A DNA stretch of 64,000 bases from Megaleporinus macrocephalus. Lineage: Eukaryota > Chordata > Actinopteri > Characiformes > Anostomidae. The stretch is taken from NCBI GenBank assembly GCA_021613375.1, contig CM038727.1, positions 2,694,504-2,758,503 on the forward strand, written 5' to 3'. The notes under the pieces were generated by a model. That model was not told where the DNA came from. It made no database searches and worked only from the letters and a program-made list of their open reading frames with translations. Of the stretch, positions 34,881 to 46,049 are shown one piece after another; within the stretch, counting starts at the first letter, position 1, and each line of letters begins with the position of its first letter. The position numbers were made by a program, and so were the translations under genes.

Positions 34881-35620
34881 TGGTCTTTTAATTGAACGAA
34901 CAAAAATTCCCACAAACATGCTCCACTCAAAATCTTGGGAATTACACAAGAAAAACAACGGTGTGCCTGACCACTCATAAAATGTGTTCAACTGAAGAAA
35001 CTGCCAATTGTGTTGGATTGTCAATGCAACCCTCTTCTCCCACTCTTCACACACTGATAGCAACACCGCAGGAGAAATGCTAGCACAGGCTTCCAGTATC
35101 CGTAGTTTCAGGTGCTGCACATCTCGTATCTTCACAGCATAGACAATTGCCTTCAGATGAACCCAAAGATAAAAGTGTAAGGGGGTCAGATCGGGAGACC
35201 TTGGGCGCCATTCAACTGGTCCACGACGACCAATCCACTTTCCAGGAAACTGTTCATCTTGGAATGCTCGAACCTGACACCCATAATGTGGTGGTGCACC
35301 ATCTTGCTGGAGAAACTCAAGGAACGTGCCAGCTTCAGTGCATTAAGAGGAAGACACATCATCATGTAGAAATTTCACATATCCAGTGGCCTTGAGGTTT
35401 CCATTGATTAGGAATGGCCCCACTTTGTACCCCATATACCAAACAATCAATTTTTTTGCTCCAACAGTCTTGGAGGGATCTATCCAATGTGGGTTAGTGT
35501 CAGAGCGATAGCAGTGGTTTTGTTGGTTAACGTCACCATTCACATCAACACAACTTCTATCCGCTCCTCACGTGTTAACCTCTGCGACATGTCAATGGCT
35601 GTAAACAAAGAGAAACTTGT
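34866..35620 (-). mobile_element. Mariner-like (DDE) transposase, internally deleted
   Basis: On the - strand, an N-terminal MSQRLTREERIEVVLM (about 35,595-35,550) meets a stop and then continues directly with NQQNHCYRSDTNPHW. The middle of the protein (helix-turn-helix to first catalytic Asp) is lost. The C-terminal part is one open frame broken by a single TAA at 35,343-35,345. It contains QQDGAPPHYG (second Asp), FPGKWIGRRGPVEWRPRSPD (third Asp at the end of the block) and a following LTP-x-x-F-Y-L-W. Long preservation of this half suggests a comparatively young copy. Clear TIRs were not found. Confidence 0.8.
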
Positions 35621-35884
35621 AAATAACTCATGAAATAATAAAGTTACATTAAAGCCAAGCCATTATTTTTCTTGTGAAATGCCCAATACGTTTGATGTGT
35701 CACATGACCCTCTTCCCATTGGAAAAATAAAAGTTGGATCCAAAATGGCCAACTTTAAAATGGAAACAGGGAGTTAATATCACCAACCATTCCCATTTTC
35801 TTAAGGTGTATCCATATAAATGGCCCATTTTTTTAAAATGGTATTTTCCTATATTGAACGCGGTGGCTGCCGTTTACATTTTGG

Positions 35885-36000
35885 GGCAGTTTCATGATAA
35901 TTGGACCAATAGAAACACCTCCAAATAGCTTGGGATGAATTCTGGTTCCATTGACTTACATTGAAAGTGAAGACTGTTTCTGTCCTCTCCTGTGACTACT
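35885..36000 (+). repeat. Dispersed repeat, copy 2 of 3
   Basis: Contains GACCAATAGAAACACCTCCA, ATAGCTTGGG and TTCCATTGACTTACATTGAA. Matches 39,885-40,015 in reverse orientation and part of 22,690-22,770. Confidence 0.6.
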
Positions 36001-36194
36001 TGTTGGATGTTAGTTTTTCTTTGGCTAGTGACAATATCCAAATACTGTACCCCACGATAAGTGCCGTGATTACTGCCTCGGCTCAGAAGGATAAAACGGC
36101 GAAGGAGCCACGTAGTGACAAAAGAAAGTACAAGCATTTGTCAAACTGAATTTTCATTTCCCCCCAAAAAAATGATAAATAAAAACCAGAAAGC

Positions 36195-36545
36195 AGCTCT
36201 ATTACGAAAATGCCAACTGGCTCAGCAACCTTCTAGCACTTAAAATGAAGAACAGCGAGAGACTCCCATCCATCAGCGCAATTACAGCGAGGGGAGGATG
36301 TGATACAACCGAACCCAGAGAGATTAACATGACCTTTGGAGAATTTCATCCCGTTTATGTACCTCGGAGACATTTCAAAATCCTGTTAAATTTCCCCAAC
36401 GGCCCTGCTTTACACAAACACGCTCACTTAACGCACAACAGAGGAAAGTTCCGGAAAACGCACAAGTCATCTGTCGACTCCACCGCGAGAGATATTACCT
36501 CCTATTCTGGGCCGGATCTGGCCGGGGAATCTGAGTTCTACACAT
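36195..36545. promoter_or_regulatory. Candidate conserved non-coding element (or exon)
   Basis: Non-repetitive, moderately GC-rich. A + frame of 109 codons from 36,245 is open to 36,574 with no recognised domain. The length of the open frame keeps an exon possible, but composition suggests conserved regulatory DNA. Confidence 0.3.
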
Positions 36546-36570
36546 TGGACTGCTGCTTTTCTAAGGAAGG

Positions 36571-36635
36571 GTGATGTAACTCAGTGGTAAACAGGCTTTG
36601 GCACCAGCTTGTTGGGTTCCAGTTCAGAATGAACC
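36571..36635 (+). mobile_element. tRNA-like SINE head
   Basis: A-box-like TAACTCAGTGGTAAA and B-box-like GGGTTCCAGTTC are spaced as in a tRNA-derived pol III promoter. No tRNA cloverleaf is intact. The body downstream is unclassified. Confidence 0.35.
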
Positions 36636-36639
36636 TGTA

Positions 36640-38560
36640 TTGATAAAAACCAAGACAGTTCCTGAGATACTGTGCAGTCAGGGTGGTTGAGTGAAGCAGG
36701 TGCTTGCTGAAAGAAGATAAGTATAAAGGTTTTTTAGTGAAAGGACAATCCAGAGGTATAAGCTGTTCCCAGTCAAAACCAACAACATCCAAATATAGCA
36801 CATGGGAGAAGCTGTGAGGGGTAGAATAACAGGAGTTAGTAGAAACCAAAGAGCAGCCACATAGCAACTGTAGCAAAAGAACAAAAACCAACAAAGTTCA
36901 TAACAGGTATACACGGGCAACAACAGACACAGTACTACACAATGAAAGACACAAACAGACCAACTTAAATACAGGGAATAACAGGTGAACCACATTAGGT
37001 ACAAGTGTTCCGATTGGTGGAAGGCATCATATGACTAGTAGGTACATTTGGGCAACGAAGGGTGTGTCTTAAAACCTAGTGTAACCTAGGCAACATAACA
37101 GCTTTCTATTGGATCTATAGAACGTCTTGACTTTGGTCTGAAGCTGGGAGTCTGTCCTTTCAAAGACACACCCCCTTAATCAGCACAGGTTTCAGCTGCA
37201 GTGCCTTTGGGGACTCCTTAAAAGCAAGGCCTCTATGCAGAGCTGCTGTTTGCTTTGCGAAGTTGGCTTTCCTTCTGGTTGGAGTGGCATGGTTTTATCT
37301 TGAAGGTATGGTTGGTTTCTCCTTTTGGGATTCTCTCTGATTGGCATGGTTGGGCAGGCCTTGTTCTTAATGTTTTAGACAGTTGATGGATGGGCCCCTG
37401 AGCCCTGACATGTGTAGCCCTGTGCTCCATTCCATGAATTGAGAGGTATGTTGGGACTTTTTCCTGTGTTTCCATCTGTTGAGAACTTTAAGTACTGACC
37501 ATGTGGAATATTTTAGGTGGTTCCTGGTTGGTTTGAATGACTGGTACAGTGTTTTGGTCTGGTAGGAAGTGAATTATTGCCAGGTAACTAATTTTATCTA
37601 TTAAATTAGAATGTACCATGTATGTGATTACATGGCTGTTTCCTTATTTTTTCCAGGGAATCATTTCAACCCTGTTTTTGCTGTGCAGCATTGGTGTTCC
37701 ATGTGTTTGGCTTTGTTCCCAAATTTCTCCCCCTGTTTAGTTGCAGTCATTTTGGCTCCCATTGGCTGAGTTGATTCCATTAAGGTTTTTAGTGTGTTGT
37801 ATTGCTGAATGTAAACTTTCAACTTGGTAAATTGGGTATTGAATAAAATTGGATGAATGTTTTGCACTAGAACACTGAAATTCCCACAGTGGTGTAGTTG
37901 GGATTTATATTTGCACCTGTGATATGATTACTGTGTACTGGGCCACACTAGTGAGTGTGTAAGTAGGCTGTCTAGGTAGTGAGTGTGTAAGTATCAGCGT
38001 TCTCTCCTCATAAAACAGATTACTGAGACGCTCTAGTTAGAGAGAGACTGCGTCATGGCTTGTTCCCGTCCACTGCAGCACGCCACCGGTGGTTTAGCTG
38101 GTTGCTAAGTTACCAGCCGGCATCCAAAACAATACCCTGCTAGCATAAGTGCGTATGTCTGGAGTGTAAAAGTGTAAATGGTAAAGGACTCGTTACAGAG
38201 TTGATAATTAAATACTGTTTTGTGTGATTATATGACCAGAAACACATTAAAACTCCAGAGAGAATCAAAATAACTCACATTTTAAAACCACTTCACTGCT
38301 CCTAGATTAGCTTGCGGTGCATCATGGGATTGTTTTAGCGGCTGAGGAAGCGTTCGATGCTTCCTTAAAATCAGGTGTAAATAAGGTTCCTCAGTAGACA
38401 GCATGTTTAAGGTATGTAAGAATTGGGACAGTCTACATGTCGGGAGAGCATACAATGACGTAAAATGCTGCCTATGTAGGAGCTCAGTAGGATTTGAGAC
38501 ACACCCGAAGTGTTACGGAGTCCAAAGCTGTGAAAAGTGACGCAAAGCTCAAGGTAGGTT
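36640..38560. other. Unclassified, probably old dispersed repeats
   Basis: 36,810-37,000 is A-rich dispersed sequence like 29,990-30,290. 37,160-37,260 has a CTTAAAAGCAAGG TATA-like motif resembling an LTR promoter. 38,370-38,515 contains CTACATGTCGGGAGAGCATA and the CTATGTAGGAGCTCAGTAGG type of fish repeat. No gene is supported. Confidence 0.3.
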
Positions 38561-39885
38561 GTTACCAAAAGCCAGAAAGTACTTTGGTCTACTCTAATGA
38601 TTAGATCTCCGTTGAATATTTACACTCAAGCAGCCAGTCAAACTAATATTGAGTTACTGACTCACCTAAACTGACCACTGCTCATTCCTCTAGGTTCACT
38701 GGCCTACTTGACCTTACAGACACAGCTTTGCATCTTCATTTTCTTTATATTCAAACATTCGCTGTAAATAACAGAATTTTTCAGAAACCAAAGCCTGAGA
38801 CTGTGCAAATAGAATTGAGCTGGTGGCTGATAGTTACGATCCACAATTTTTTTAATGTGGTGACTCAGCTTTTCAAACACAGCAAGAAGTGTTTTTAGAT
38901 AACATGAACTTAAAAACTAACAACGTGAACATATATTTTTAAGTTAATTGCTTATAATAAAATCAATTATTTAATTGCATTGATCCAATTGGCCAATTAG
39001 TTGTGTTTACAGATCTCCAACACAGACACACAACAAGCATATCTATCTATTTCTAATTAGGAATTCCAACTAAACAAGCAATAACCTGAGAGCACGCCAA
39101 GGCTATGATCTACCTCAACAGGGCCACCAGGGCAACTCCGCTAGCATCACCAGTGCCACCTCACATCCACCAGCAGGTTCAACACCACTTCTTTTGACCT
39201 ACTTCCACAACTTGGACACCACCACCAGACCTTGGCCCTCTCTCCAGTGAGCAAGAACGAGGACCAGACCTCTTGATAGTAAGACTAAGTAAGCCGTGAT
39301 TGAGATTTGATTGTGAATAGTTCAGTATGTGTAAGGAAAGCACTCTGGTTCACCAACACTTTGTTGTTTGTTTAAGTCTCTGGGCCTCGTCAGAGTTTCA
39401 GAGTCAGCATGCTCAGCTACTAAAGTATTCAGATAATTCAGGTCAGCGCTATGTTTATACATTCATGTCACTTCTCTCTAACGAAGACTCGCTCTAACTC
39501 AGAGCCCTGCAAAATCCTTGCTGTCCTTACTCTTCTCGGTGCTTCTGGGGCTTACAGCTTCATTCCAGGAACCCAACCATGGTAGAATCCCAGGTGTGAA
39601 CCTTAAAGACTGACCTAGATTGGTAGGGCTATTGATCCGAGTGTCCTTTCTTTGACCCATGATGTTGTGGCCTTGAGCTAGATGCTTTAACCTGAGCTGC
39701 AATTTGACGTTTCTTTCTTGCTCCTTTGGCAGAGAGCACCAAGAAAATATCAAAGTTAAGGAAAGAAAGTAGATCTCGCTGTACAAACACGGCCTACTTC
39801 TCAAAAAAAACACGGAATTCTAGACTCCGATTGGATTCAAAGAAGCAAAACGTTGCAAACATTGGAGAAATTATATTAAATCTAG
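38560..39885. other. AT-rich unique stretch, nothing firm
   Basis: A - frame at 39,499-39,813 (104 codons) and an overlapping + frame at 39,726 show no recognised domain. Confidence 0.35.
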
Positions 39886-40015
39886 TATCTTCAGAATTGA
39901 TAAGTTCACAGTAGAGGCCAGAAACCTATTGTACTTTTAATGTGAATCAATGGAACTAGAACCTTTTCTAAGCTATTTTGGAGCCTTTCTATTGGTTCAT
40001 TCATCTGGAAATTGT
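39885..40015 (-). repeat. Dispersed repeat, copy 3 of 3
   Basis: Read on the - strand, AACCAATAGAAAGGCTCCAA, AATAGCTTAG and TCCATTGATTCACATTAAAA match 35,885-36,000. Confidence 0.6.
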
Positions 40016-40096
40016 CAATCAGTCTATCAAGTAGCTAATGTGATCAAATAATCTAAAAAAAATTATAAAGATATTAAATTTTGGACAGTGACAAAA

Positions 40097-41217
40097 TACA
40101 GGGTAAGTCAAAAGTCTCAGGACACCCTTTTATTTCAGAAACGAAAGAGAAATGGCATATTTGAATACCTTAGCAAGTAATGGGTAAGGGGACCCATCTT
40201 TCAGGCCAGGGGTCACTAATCTGGATCCAGAGCCATACGTTATCCAATATGGACCAAAACTGAAACTATTCTAAATTATTTAATTTAGATTGTGTTTATT
40301 TTAAGCGGCGGAGCTTTTCTAGTCTTTATAGTATACGGGCTTTATGGCGCACTGAACTCACGTGTGCTGCAAGATCACCGAAGGCTCCTCAGCCAATCAG
40401 ATCTGTGCACGTTGGGGCGAGGTACGGGGCGAGAAGCAGCAGCCGGAGACTAAAGCGAGACAGAAAGAATAACAAGCTCTAAAAACAGAAAAGTGAACAG
40501 AGAGAACTGACCGTTTAACAGGAACGGTTCTGGAATAGACCTGCTCGTCTAGTTTTGGAGAACACCGCTCTGTACAACCAACATGTTAATCTGTGAAGCT
40601 GAGTTAACAAGAAGAACGAGTTTTATTTACTTTCTCTATAAATAAACACTAAGATCTTTTTTTCAAAAGCATTCTGTTTTTTTTTTTTTTTTTTTAAATG
40701 TAGCCCTTGTTTTTACTTGAACCAAGGAAAAAAATATTTGGAGCTTCATAAATTAAGTTCAGCATTTAAACAGTAAATATACTGAACGGTATGTGTGGTG
40801 TGTTGTTGTTTCAGTATCTGATGGTATGAGATGCTGATACTAGACTACTTAAGTAAACAGGATACACCACTGAATCAGAACCTGTTAGAGATGATGATGG
40901 TCCGGAACTTGGCCTGAGGAGATCTCCTCTAACTGGACCTTACTGACTCTAATTAAACACATCACGTCCCAAACATGGCCGCCATCTTGAAAGCCGAAAT
41001 TGGATCAAGGGCATGTTTTTCCAATGGGAATGTGGTCATATAGCATATCAAAAAATTCATCAATCGAACCGATCTTTGATCTAATACCTGACCACCTTCA
41101 AGATGGTGGCCATGTTTGGGCCCCCTCACCCGTTACTTGCTGGGGTATTCAGATAAATCATTTTCCCATTCCTTTCTGAAATACATGGGTGTCCTGAGAC
41201 TTTTTACTCACCCTGTA
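40097..41217. mobile_element. TIR-bounded mariner-type element with a nested insertion
   Basis: The left end TACAGGGTAAGTCAAAAGTC and the right end, complement TACAGGGTGAGTAAAAAGTC, are inverted. Similarity continues inward for about 100 bp (GTCTCAGGACACCC, GCAAGTAATGGGTAAGGGG). TA borders fit Tc1/mariner target choice. No transposase is inside, so it is non-autonomous. From about 40,203 (AGGGGTCACTAATCTGGATC) a GC-richer sequence resembling an hAT-type end interrupts it, probably to about 40,960. Confidence 0.78.
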
Positions 41218-41529
41218 CATTCATATTGAGATTGTTATATGCATATAATACATTTTATTGTATTACTTGTTTCAAATCTAAATGTCTGAAATGATCATAT
41301 ATTTCTACAGCCATCTCAGAATATAGTGTTGGATATATCAGCTGGATTTAAGATCATGACTCTAAGTAGCACGAGCATCAGAGAATGAACGAGCGAGAAA
41401 TCCATTATTTATTATATTATAAGTGAACTAAAAGTGTGAAGAGAAGGTTTTGGGCACTAATGAAAAAAGACAAACATTCAATCCAGTTCTCTTCAGTCCC
41501 CGCCCCTCACCAACTACTGTGACCACCTT

Positions 41530-41700
41530 CTCTAGGCTAGGCTGTCAGACGCACTGCAGCAGTTTAATTAAAAACAACTCGGTTATCAGCTTCCTGCAAG
41601 GCAAACGGGCCGCATCTCCCTCGATTAACAATAAATGAAGTGTGAACCTTTCAAACTCGCCTGCTCTGTTATGCCCGTCATCTCCTAATCAGCAAATCAG
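41530..41700. promoter_or_regulatory. Candidate conserved non-coding element
   Basis: Contains TTTAATTAAAAACAACTCGG, GATTAACAATAAATG and CAAATCAGAG, in non-repetitive sequence. Confidence 0.28.
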
Positions 41701-41974
41701 AGCCACTAAGAATGTCCAGTGGACAGTGTAGTGTTTATCAGCGTGTTATAGGTCCTGTGGTTACCTGATTAAAATTCGTCTTCTGTTATTATCGTTCTGC
41801 TGGATTTTGTCAGGATTAAACTACGTAACCAACAAATTCCCAGCACGGGGGCCGGAAACAGGGGGCGGGACCCAAAGTGTGGAACAATTAAAGAACAGCA
41901 ATGCTGAGACACCCCATAACAAAAGTCTTGCATGTTTGTTTTTTTGTATTTGCACGACTAGTTTGATGTCTCCT

Positions 41975-42595
41975 ATGTTGACCAATAGCAGGACAGAGTG
42001 AGCTGCTTGACATTGACCAATAGCAGGACAGAGTGAGCTGCTTGACATTGACCAATAGAAGGACAGAGTGAGTTACTTGACATTGACCAATAGAAGGACA
42101 GAGTGAGCTCCTTGACATTGACCAATAGGAGGAAAGAGTGAGCTCCTTGACATTGACCAATAGCAGGACAGAGTGAGTCCCTTAACATTGACCAATGGGA
42201 GGACAGAGTGAGTTACTTGATGTTGACTAATAGGAGGAGAGAGTGAGCCCTTTAACGTTGACCAATAGGAGGACAGAGTGAGCTTCTTGACGTTGACCAA
42301 TAGGAGGACAGAGTGAGCTTCTTAACGTTGACCAATAGAAGGACAGAGTGAGTTCCTTGATGTTGACTAATAGGAGGACAGAGTTGAGTGCCTTAACGTT
42401 GACCAATAGGAGGACAGAGTGAGTTCCTTGATGTTGACTAATAGGAGGAGAGAGTGAGCCCCTTGACATTGACCAATAGGAGGACAGCCTGAGTCCCTTA
42501 ACGTTGACCAATAGAAGGACAGAGTGAGCTCCTTAACGTTGACCAATAGAAGGACAGAGTGAACTCCTTAACGTTGACCAATAGGAGGCCAGATT
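41975..42595 (+). repeat. 35-bp satellite carrying a CCAAT box in each unit, about 17 copies
   Basis: Unit GTTGACCAATAGGAGGACAG followed by AGTGAGCTTCTTGAC. Almost every unit keeps GACCAAT. The several - strand frames here are repeat-encoded. Confidence 0.92.
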
Positions 42596-42599
42596 CGTG

Positions 42600-42910
42600 A
42601 AAAAAGGCCCTGGTGAGGGGGTGTTGCACCTCCTTGTCACTAATAAGGCTTCAGGCCTGCACGAGAGCTCCGTATCAGACGTGCAGACTGACGGGGACGT
42701 GCAGTGTCTGATGCATGACGGGTTTGTCGCAGTAGGAGCCAATCGAGCAGGAGTGCTGATTAAAGAGTGTCCTCACACCTCTGTGTTTTAACTCCCAGCG
42801 CTGCTGCAGCTCAGCCTCAGCCTGGAGGAGGATCGATGTTCGCACCTCCACAGTTTTCCCAGCTCGGCCGACCTGCCCCTCACCCGCCTCCCTCAGAGCC
42901 TCCTCTGTTC
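42600..42910. promoter_or_regulatory. Candidate conserved non-coding element
   Basis: Unique, GC-balanced sequence between two arrays. A 64-codon + frame lacks a recognised domain. Confidence 0.25.
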
Positions 42911-42984
42911 ATCACTTACAAACTGCCACAACTCTGACTAGTCATGGAACTGTACCTTATCACAATGAGACTGCAACGGACAAA

Positions 42985-43218
42985 CCATCCTTCCATCCAT
43001 CCTTCCATCCAGTATCTTCAGCTTTATCCCACTAGTCAGGGTTACAGGGGGGCCGGAGCCAATCCCAGCGTCATCTGGTGAAGGCGGGGTACACCATGGA
43101 CAGGTAGCCAGTCCATCACATACCCAACACACTCACTCACACCTACGAGCAGTTTAGAGTGAGGATCAACCTAACATGCATGTGTTTGGACTGTGGGAGG
43201 AAACTGGAGTACCTCTGT
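42985..43218 (+). mobile_element. Widespread teleost dispersed repeat (copy 2)
   Basis: Same core as 21,945-22,232, but deleted between GGAAACTGGAGTACC and GACCACTACACC, so its end abuts the satellite directly. Confidence 0.65.
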
Positions 43219-43965
43219 ATTGACCACTACACCACCGTACTAACCACTACACCACCATACTAACCACTACACCATCATACTAACCACTACACCACCATAC
43301 TGACCACTACACCACCGTACTGACCACTACACCACCGTACTGACCACTACACCACCGTACTAACCACTACACCACCGTACTGACCACTACACCACCGTAC
43401 TGACCACTACACCACCATACTAACCACTACACCATACTAACCACTACACCATACTAACCACTACACCACCATACTAACCACTACACCACCGTACTGACCA
43501 CTACACCACCATATTGACCACTACACCACCGTACTGACCACTACACCACCGTACTGACCACTACACCACCGTACTGACCACTACACCACCTTACTAACCA
43601 CTACACCACCGTACTAACCACTACACCACCGTACTAACTACTACACCACCTTACTAACCACCGCACTAACCACTACACCACCGTACTAACCACTACACCA
43701 CCGTACTAACCACTACACCACCGTACTAACCACTACACCACCGTACTAACCACTACACCACCGTACTGACCACTACACCACCGTACTGACCACTACACCA
43801 CCGTACTGACCACTACACCACCGTACTGACCACTACACCACCGTACTGACCACTACACCACCATACTAACACTACACCACCGTACTAACCACTACACCAC
43901 CATACTAACCACTACACCACCGTACTAACCACTACACCACCATACTAACCACTACACCACTGTGC
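43219..43965 (+). repeat. 20-bp satellite (array 2), about 37 copies
   Basis: Unit GTACTAACCACTACACCACC. Same family as 22,222-22,681 and again attached to the same end of the same dispersed repeat. Confidence 0.93.
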
Positions 43966-44372
43966 CATGAGGAGAACAATCAATAACAAGAATGAAGAGG
44001 TTTGCCAGTTTATTAGGGAAGGTTGTTCATAATGAACTCATTAAACACTGTAAGCGCAGGTGCTTCCAGGTAATTGTGATCATAGACGTTGACCTCACTA
44101 TAAATTTGCTAAACACATTCCTTTAAGCTTAAATTACTTAAATGAGTAATTTAATACTCATTACTTACTTACTCCCTGCAGAGAGTCATAGATTGTTTCC
44201 AAATGACGTCATGTCACTGCGATGCTACTGATATAAATTGCAGTCGTAAGTGATTCTCTACATAGGGGGCGCTATCTCTCTCTCTCTCACAATGTCTCTG
44301 GTTTGCGTCGTTTACAGTCACACAGAATCAGTTTTGCTGGGAACCACAAGGAGCTTTTATCAAAGGTTTCAA

Positions 44373-44664
44373 ACTGGGTTCCACTGTAGATACAGTGCCA
44401 AGCTTCTAACACTAGAAGATCACTTTGCTGGTGCTCGATAGAACCCTTTTTAAAGTGAGTCCATGTAGAACCATCTAAGCACACTTTCCACTAATCTGAT
44501 CCTTTTTCAAAATACAAAGAACCCTTTAATCATACAAAGCACTCTTTAAGTGTTCACGGTTCTGTATATGTTAAAGAATCCTTTAAGAGAGCATCATTAA
44601 TCACCACCACCACAATGAATACATATACATACTACATATACATTATAGACTACATATACACACT

Positions 44665-44718
<54 letters not shown>

Positions 44719-44760
44719 TACACACTAGATATACTTACTCATACTACATATACACAATCA

Positions 44761-44820
<60 letters not shown>

Positions 44821-45145
44821 TACAAACACACACATATATACACATACATGCATACTACATATAAATAGACATATTACACACTACACATATACTACATACT
44901 TACTGGGTTCTACTATAGATACAGTGCCAAGCCTGTAACACTAGAAGATCACTTTGCTGGTGCTCAAAAACCCTTTTCAAATTGAGTGCATGTAGAACCA
45001 TCTAAGCCCACTTTCCACTGATCTGAAGAACCTTTTTCAAGATACAAAGAACCCTCTAATCATACAAAGCGTTCTTTGAGTGTTCACGGTTCTATATCCT
45101 AAAGAACCCTTTAAGAGCGCATCATTAATCACCTCCACCGCGATG
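44373..45145 (+). repeat. 240-bp direct duplication flanking AT microsatellites
   Basis: 44,373-44,612 and 44,902-45,140 share GATACAGTGCCAAGC, ACTAGAAGATCACTTTGCTG, CATGTAGAACCATCTAAGC and AGAGCATCATTAATCACC-type sequence, about 530 bp apart. The unit resembles a fish repeat with TAGAACC/AAGAACCC words. Confidence 0.85.
44665..44820. repeat. Two (TA)n runs
   Basis: About 23 and 26 dinucleotides, at about 44,672-44,717 and 44,765-44,817. Confidence 0.93.
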
Positions 45146-45415
45146 GAGTGAGCTTTTTGTTAACAAACCCACCTCAGTGTTTCTCGTTAGTGACAGAAAA
45201 GCCAACTTCATTAAGGCTTTTCAGGAATACAGCTGTTCTGCTAATTAGAGGGGGTCAGCTGAGAGACGGATATATAGCTGCGCTAAACACGAGCTATAAT
45301 TACGCCGCTGTCTGTCAAAAAGCTTTTTGGGCCGTCCATAAGATGCCACGCCGCTCAACACCACCTACAGAGCTATTCATAGACAACACGAACTGAGACC
45401 GTGTGCAGGTGTAAA
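45146..45415. promoter_or_regulatory. Candidate conserved non-coding element
   Basis: Non-repetitive, with GTTAACAAAC, CTAATTAGAG, ATAATTACG and CTGTCTGTCAAA. Dense homeodomain-type sites and no codon structure. Confidence 0.35.
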
Positions 45416-45602
45416 CACTGTCTCATACACCGGAAGGGTTTTACCTCTAATAGACACACCTAATAAGTATTTGTTTGTTTGTTTATGAGTTATGTTTGTT
45501 TGATTGACACCGGCTTCACTCACGTACTCCATGATTCATAAACATGTGTACTCTGATCAGCGGACTCTGCTCCTTCTTAATGACTAAATGATGTCAGAAA
45601 CA

Positions 45603-45971
45603 TCACATGAGGACTATTTTGGGCTCGCGGGTGTCAGTTCCTGGCTGACTGCTGTCAAAACAAATGTTTAGGCTCCGCCCACAATGTTCTTGAGAAGTGT
45701 GTTCACTCCTGTAATAATACTTGTGCCGTACTTGTGAACGAGGATCGCTGCTGCAGCCTCTGGCGTTAGGATGAACCTGGAGGAATGTATGAGGAATATA
45801 ATGATCACAATAACCGAAATTCAGGAGAGTGTTTTCATGAAGCAAGTCAGGACCACCTAGAATAAGAGGTCCTGGTAACACTTGAACCCCGTATTCCAGT
45901 CTGTTATAAACATGAGAAGCATACTGCCCCATAATACCAGACATAAACACATAACTGCTCTGAATAGTCAT
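45603..45971 (-). other. 122-codon open frame, unrecognised
   Basis: A - strand frame starting MTIQSSYVFMSGIMGQYASH has varied, protein-like composition (Tyr, His, Cys, Trp-poor) and no repeat structure. It contains LNFGYCDHYIPHTF and VHPNARG. No family is recognised. It may be an exon, a transposon fragment or chance. Confidence 0.25.
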
Positions 45972-46049
45972 AATTACATATATAACATGTTATAAAGAGA
46001 GAGTATATGACTGCTTCAGTTACCAGTTCAACACTAAACACTCAAATCA

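Noticed and set aside
41821..42742. Series of minus-strand frames with VNVK and YWSM repeats
   Set aside because: By-product of the 35-bp CCAAT satellite.
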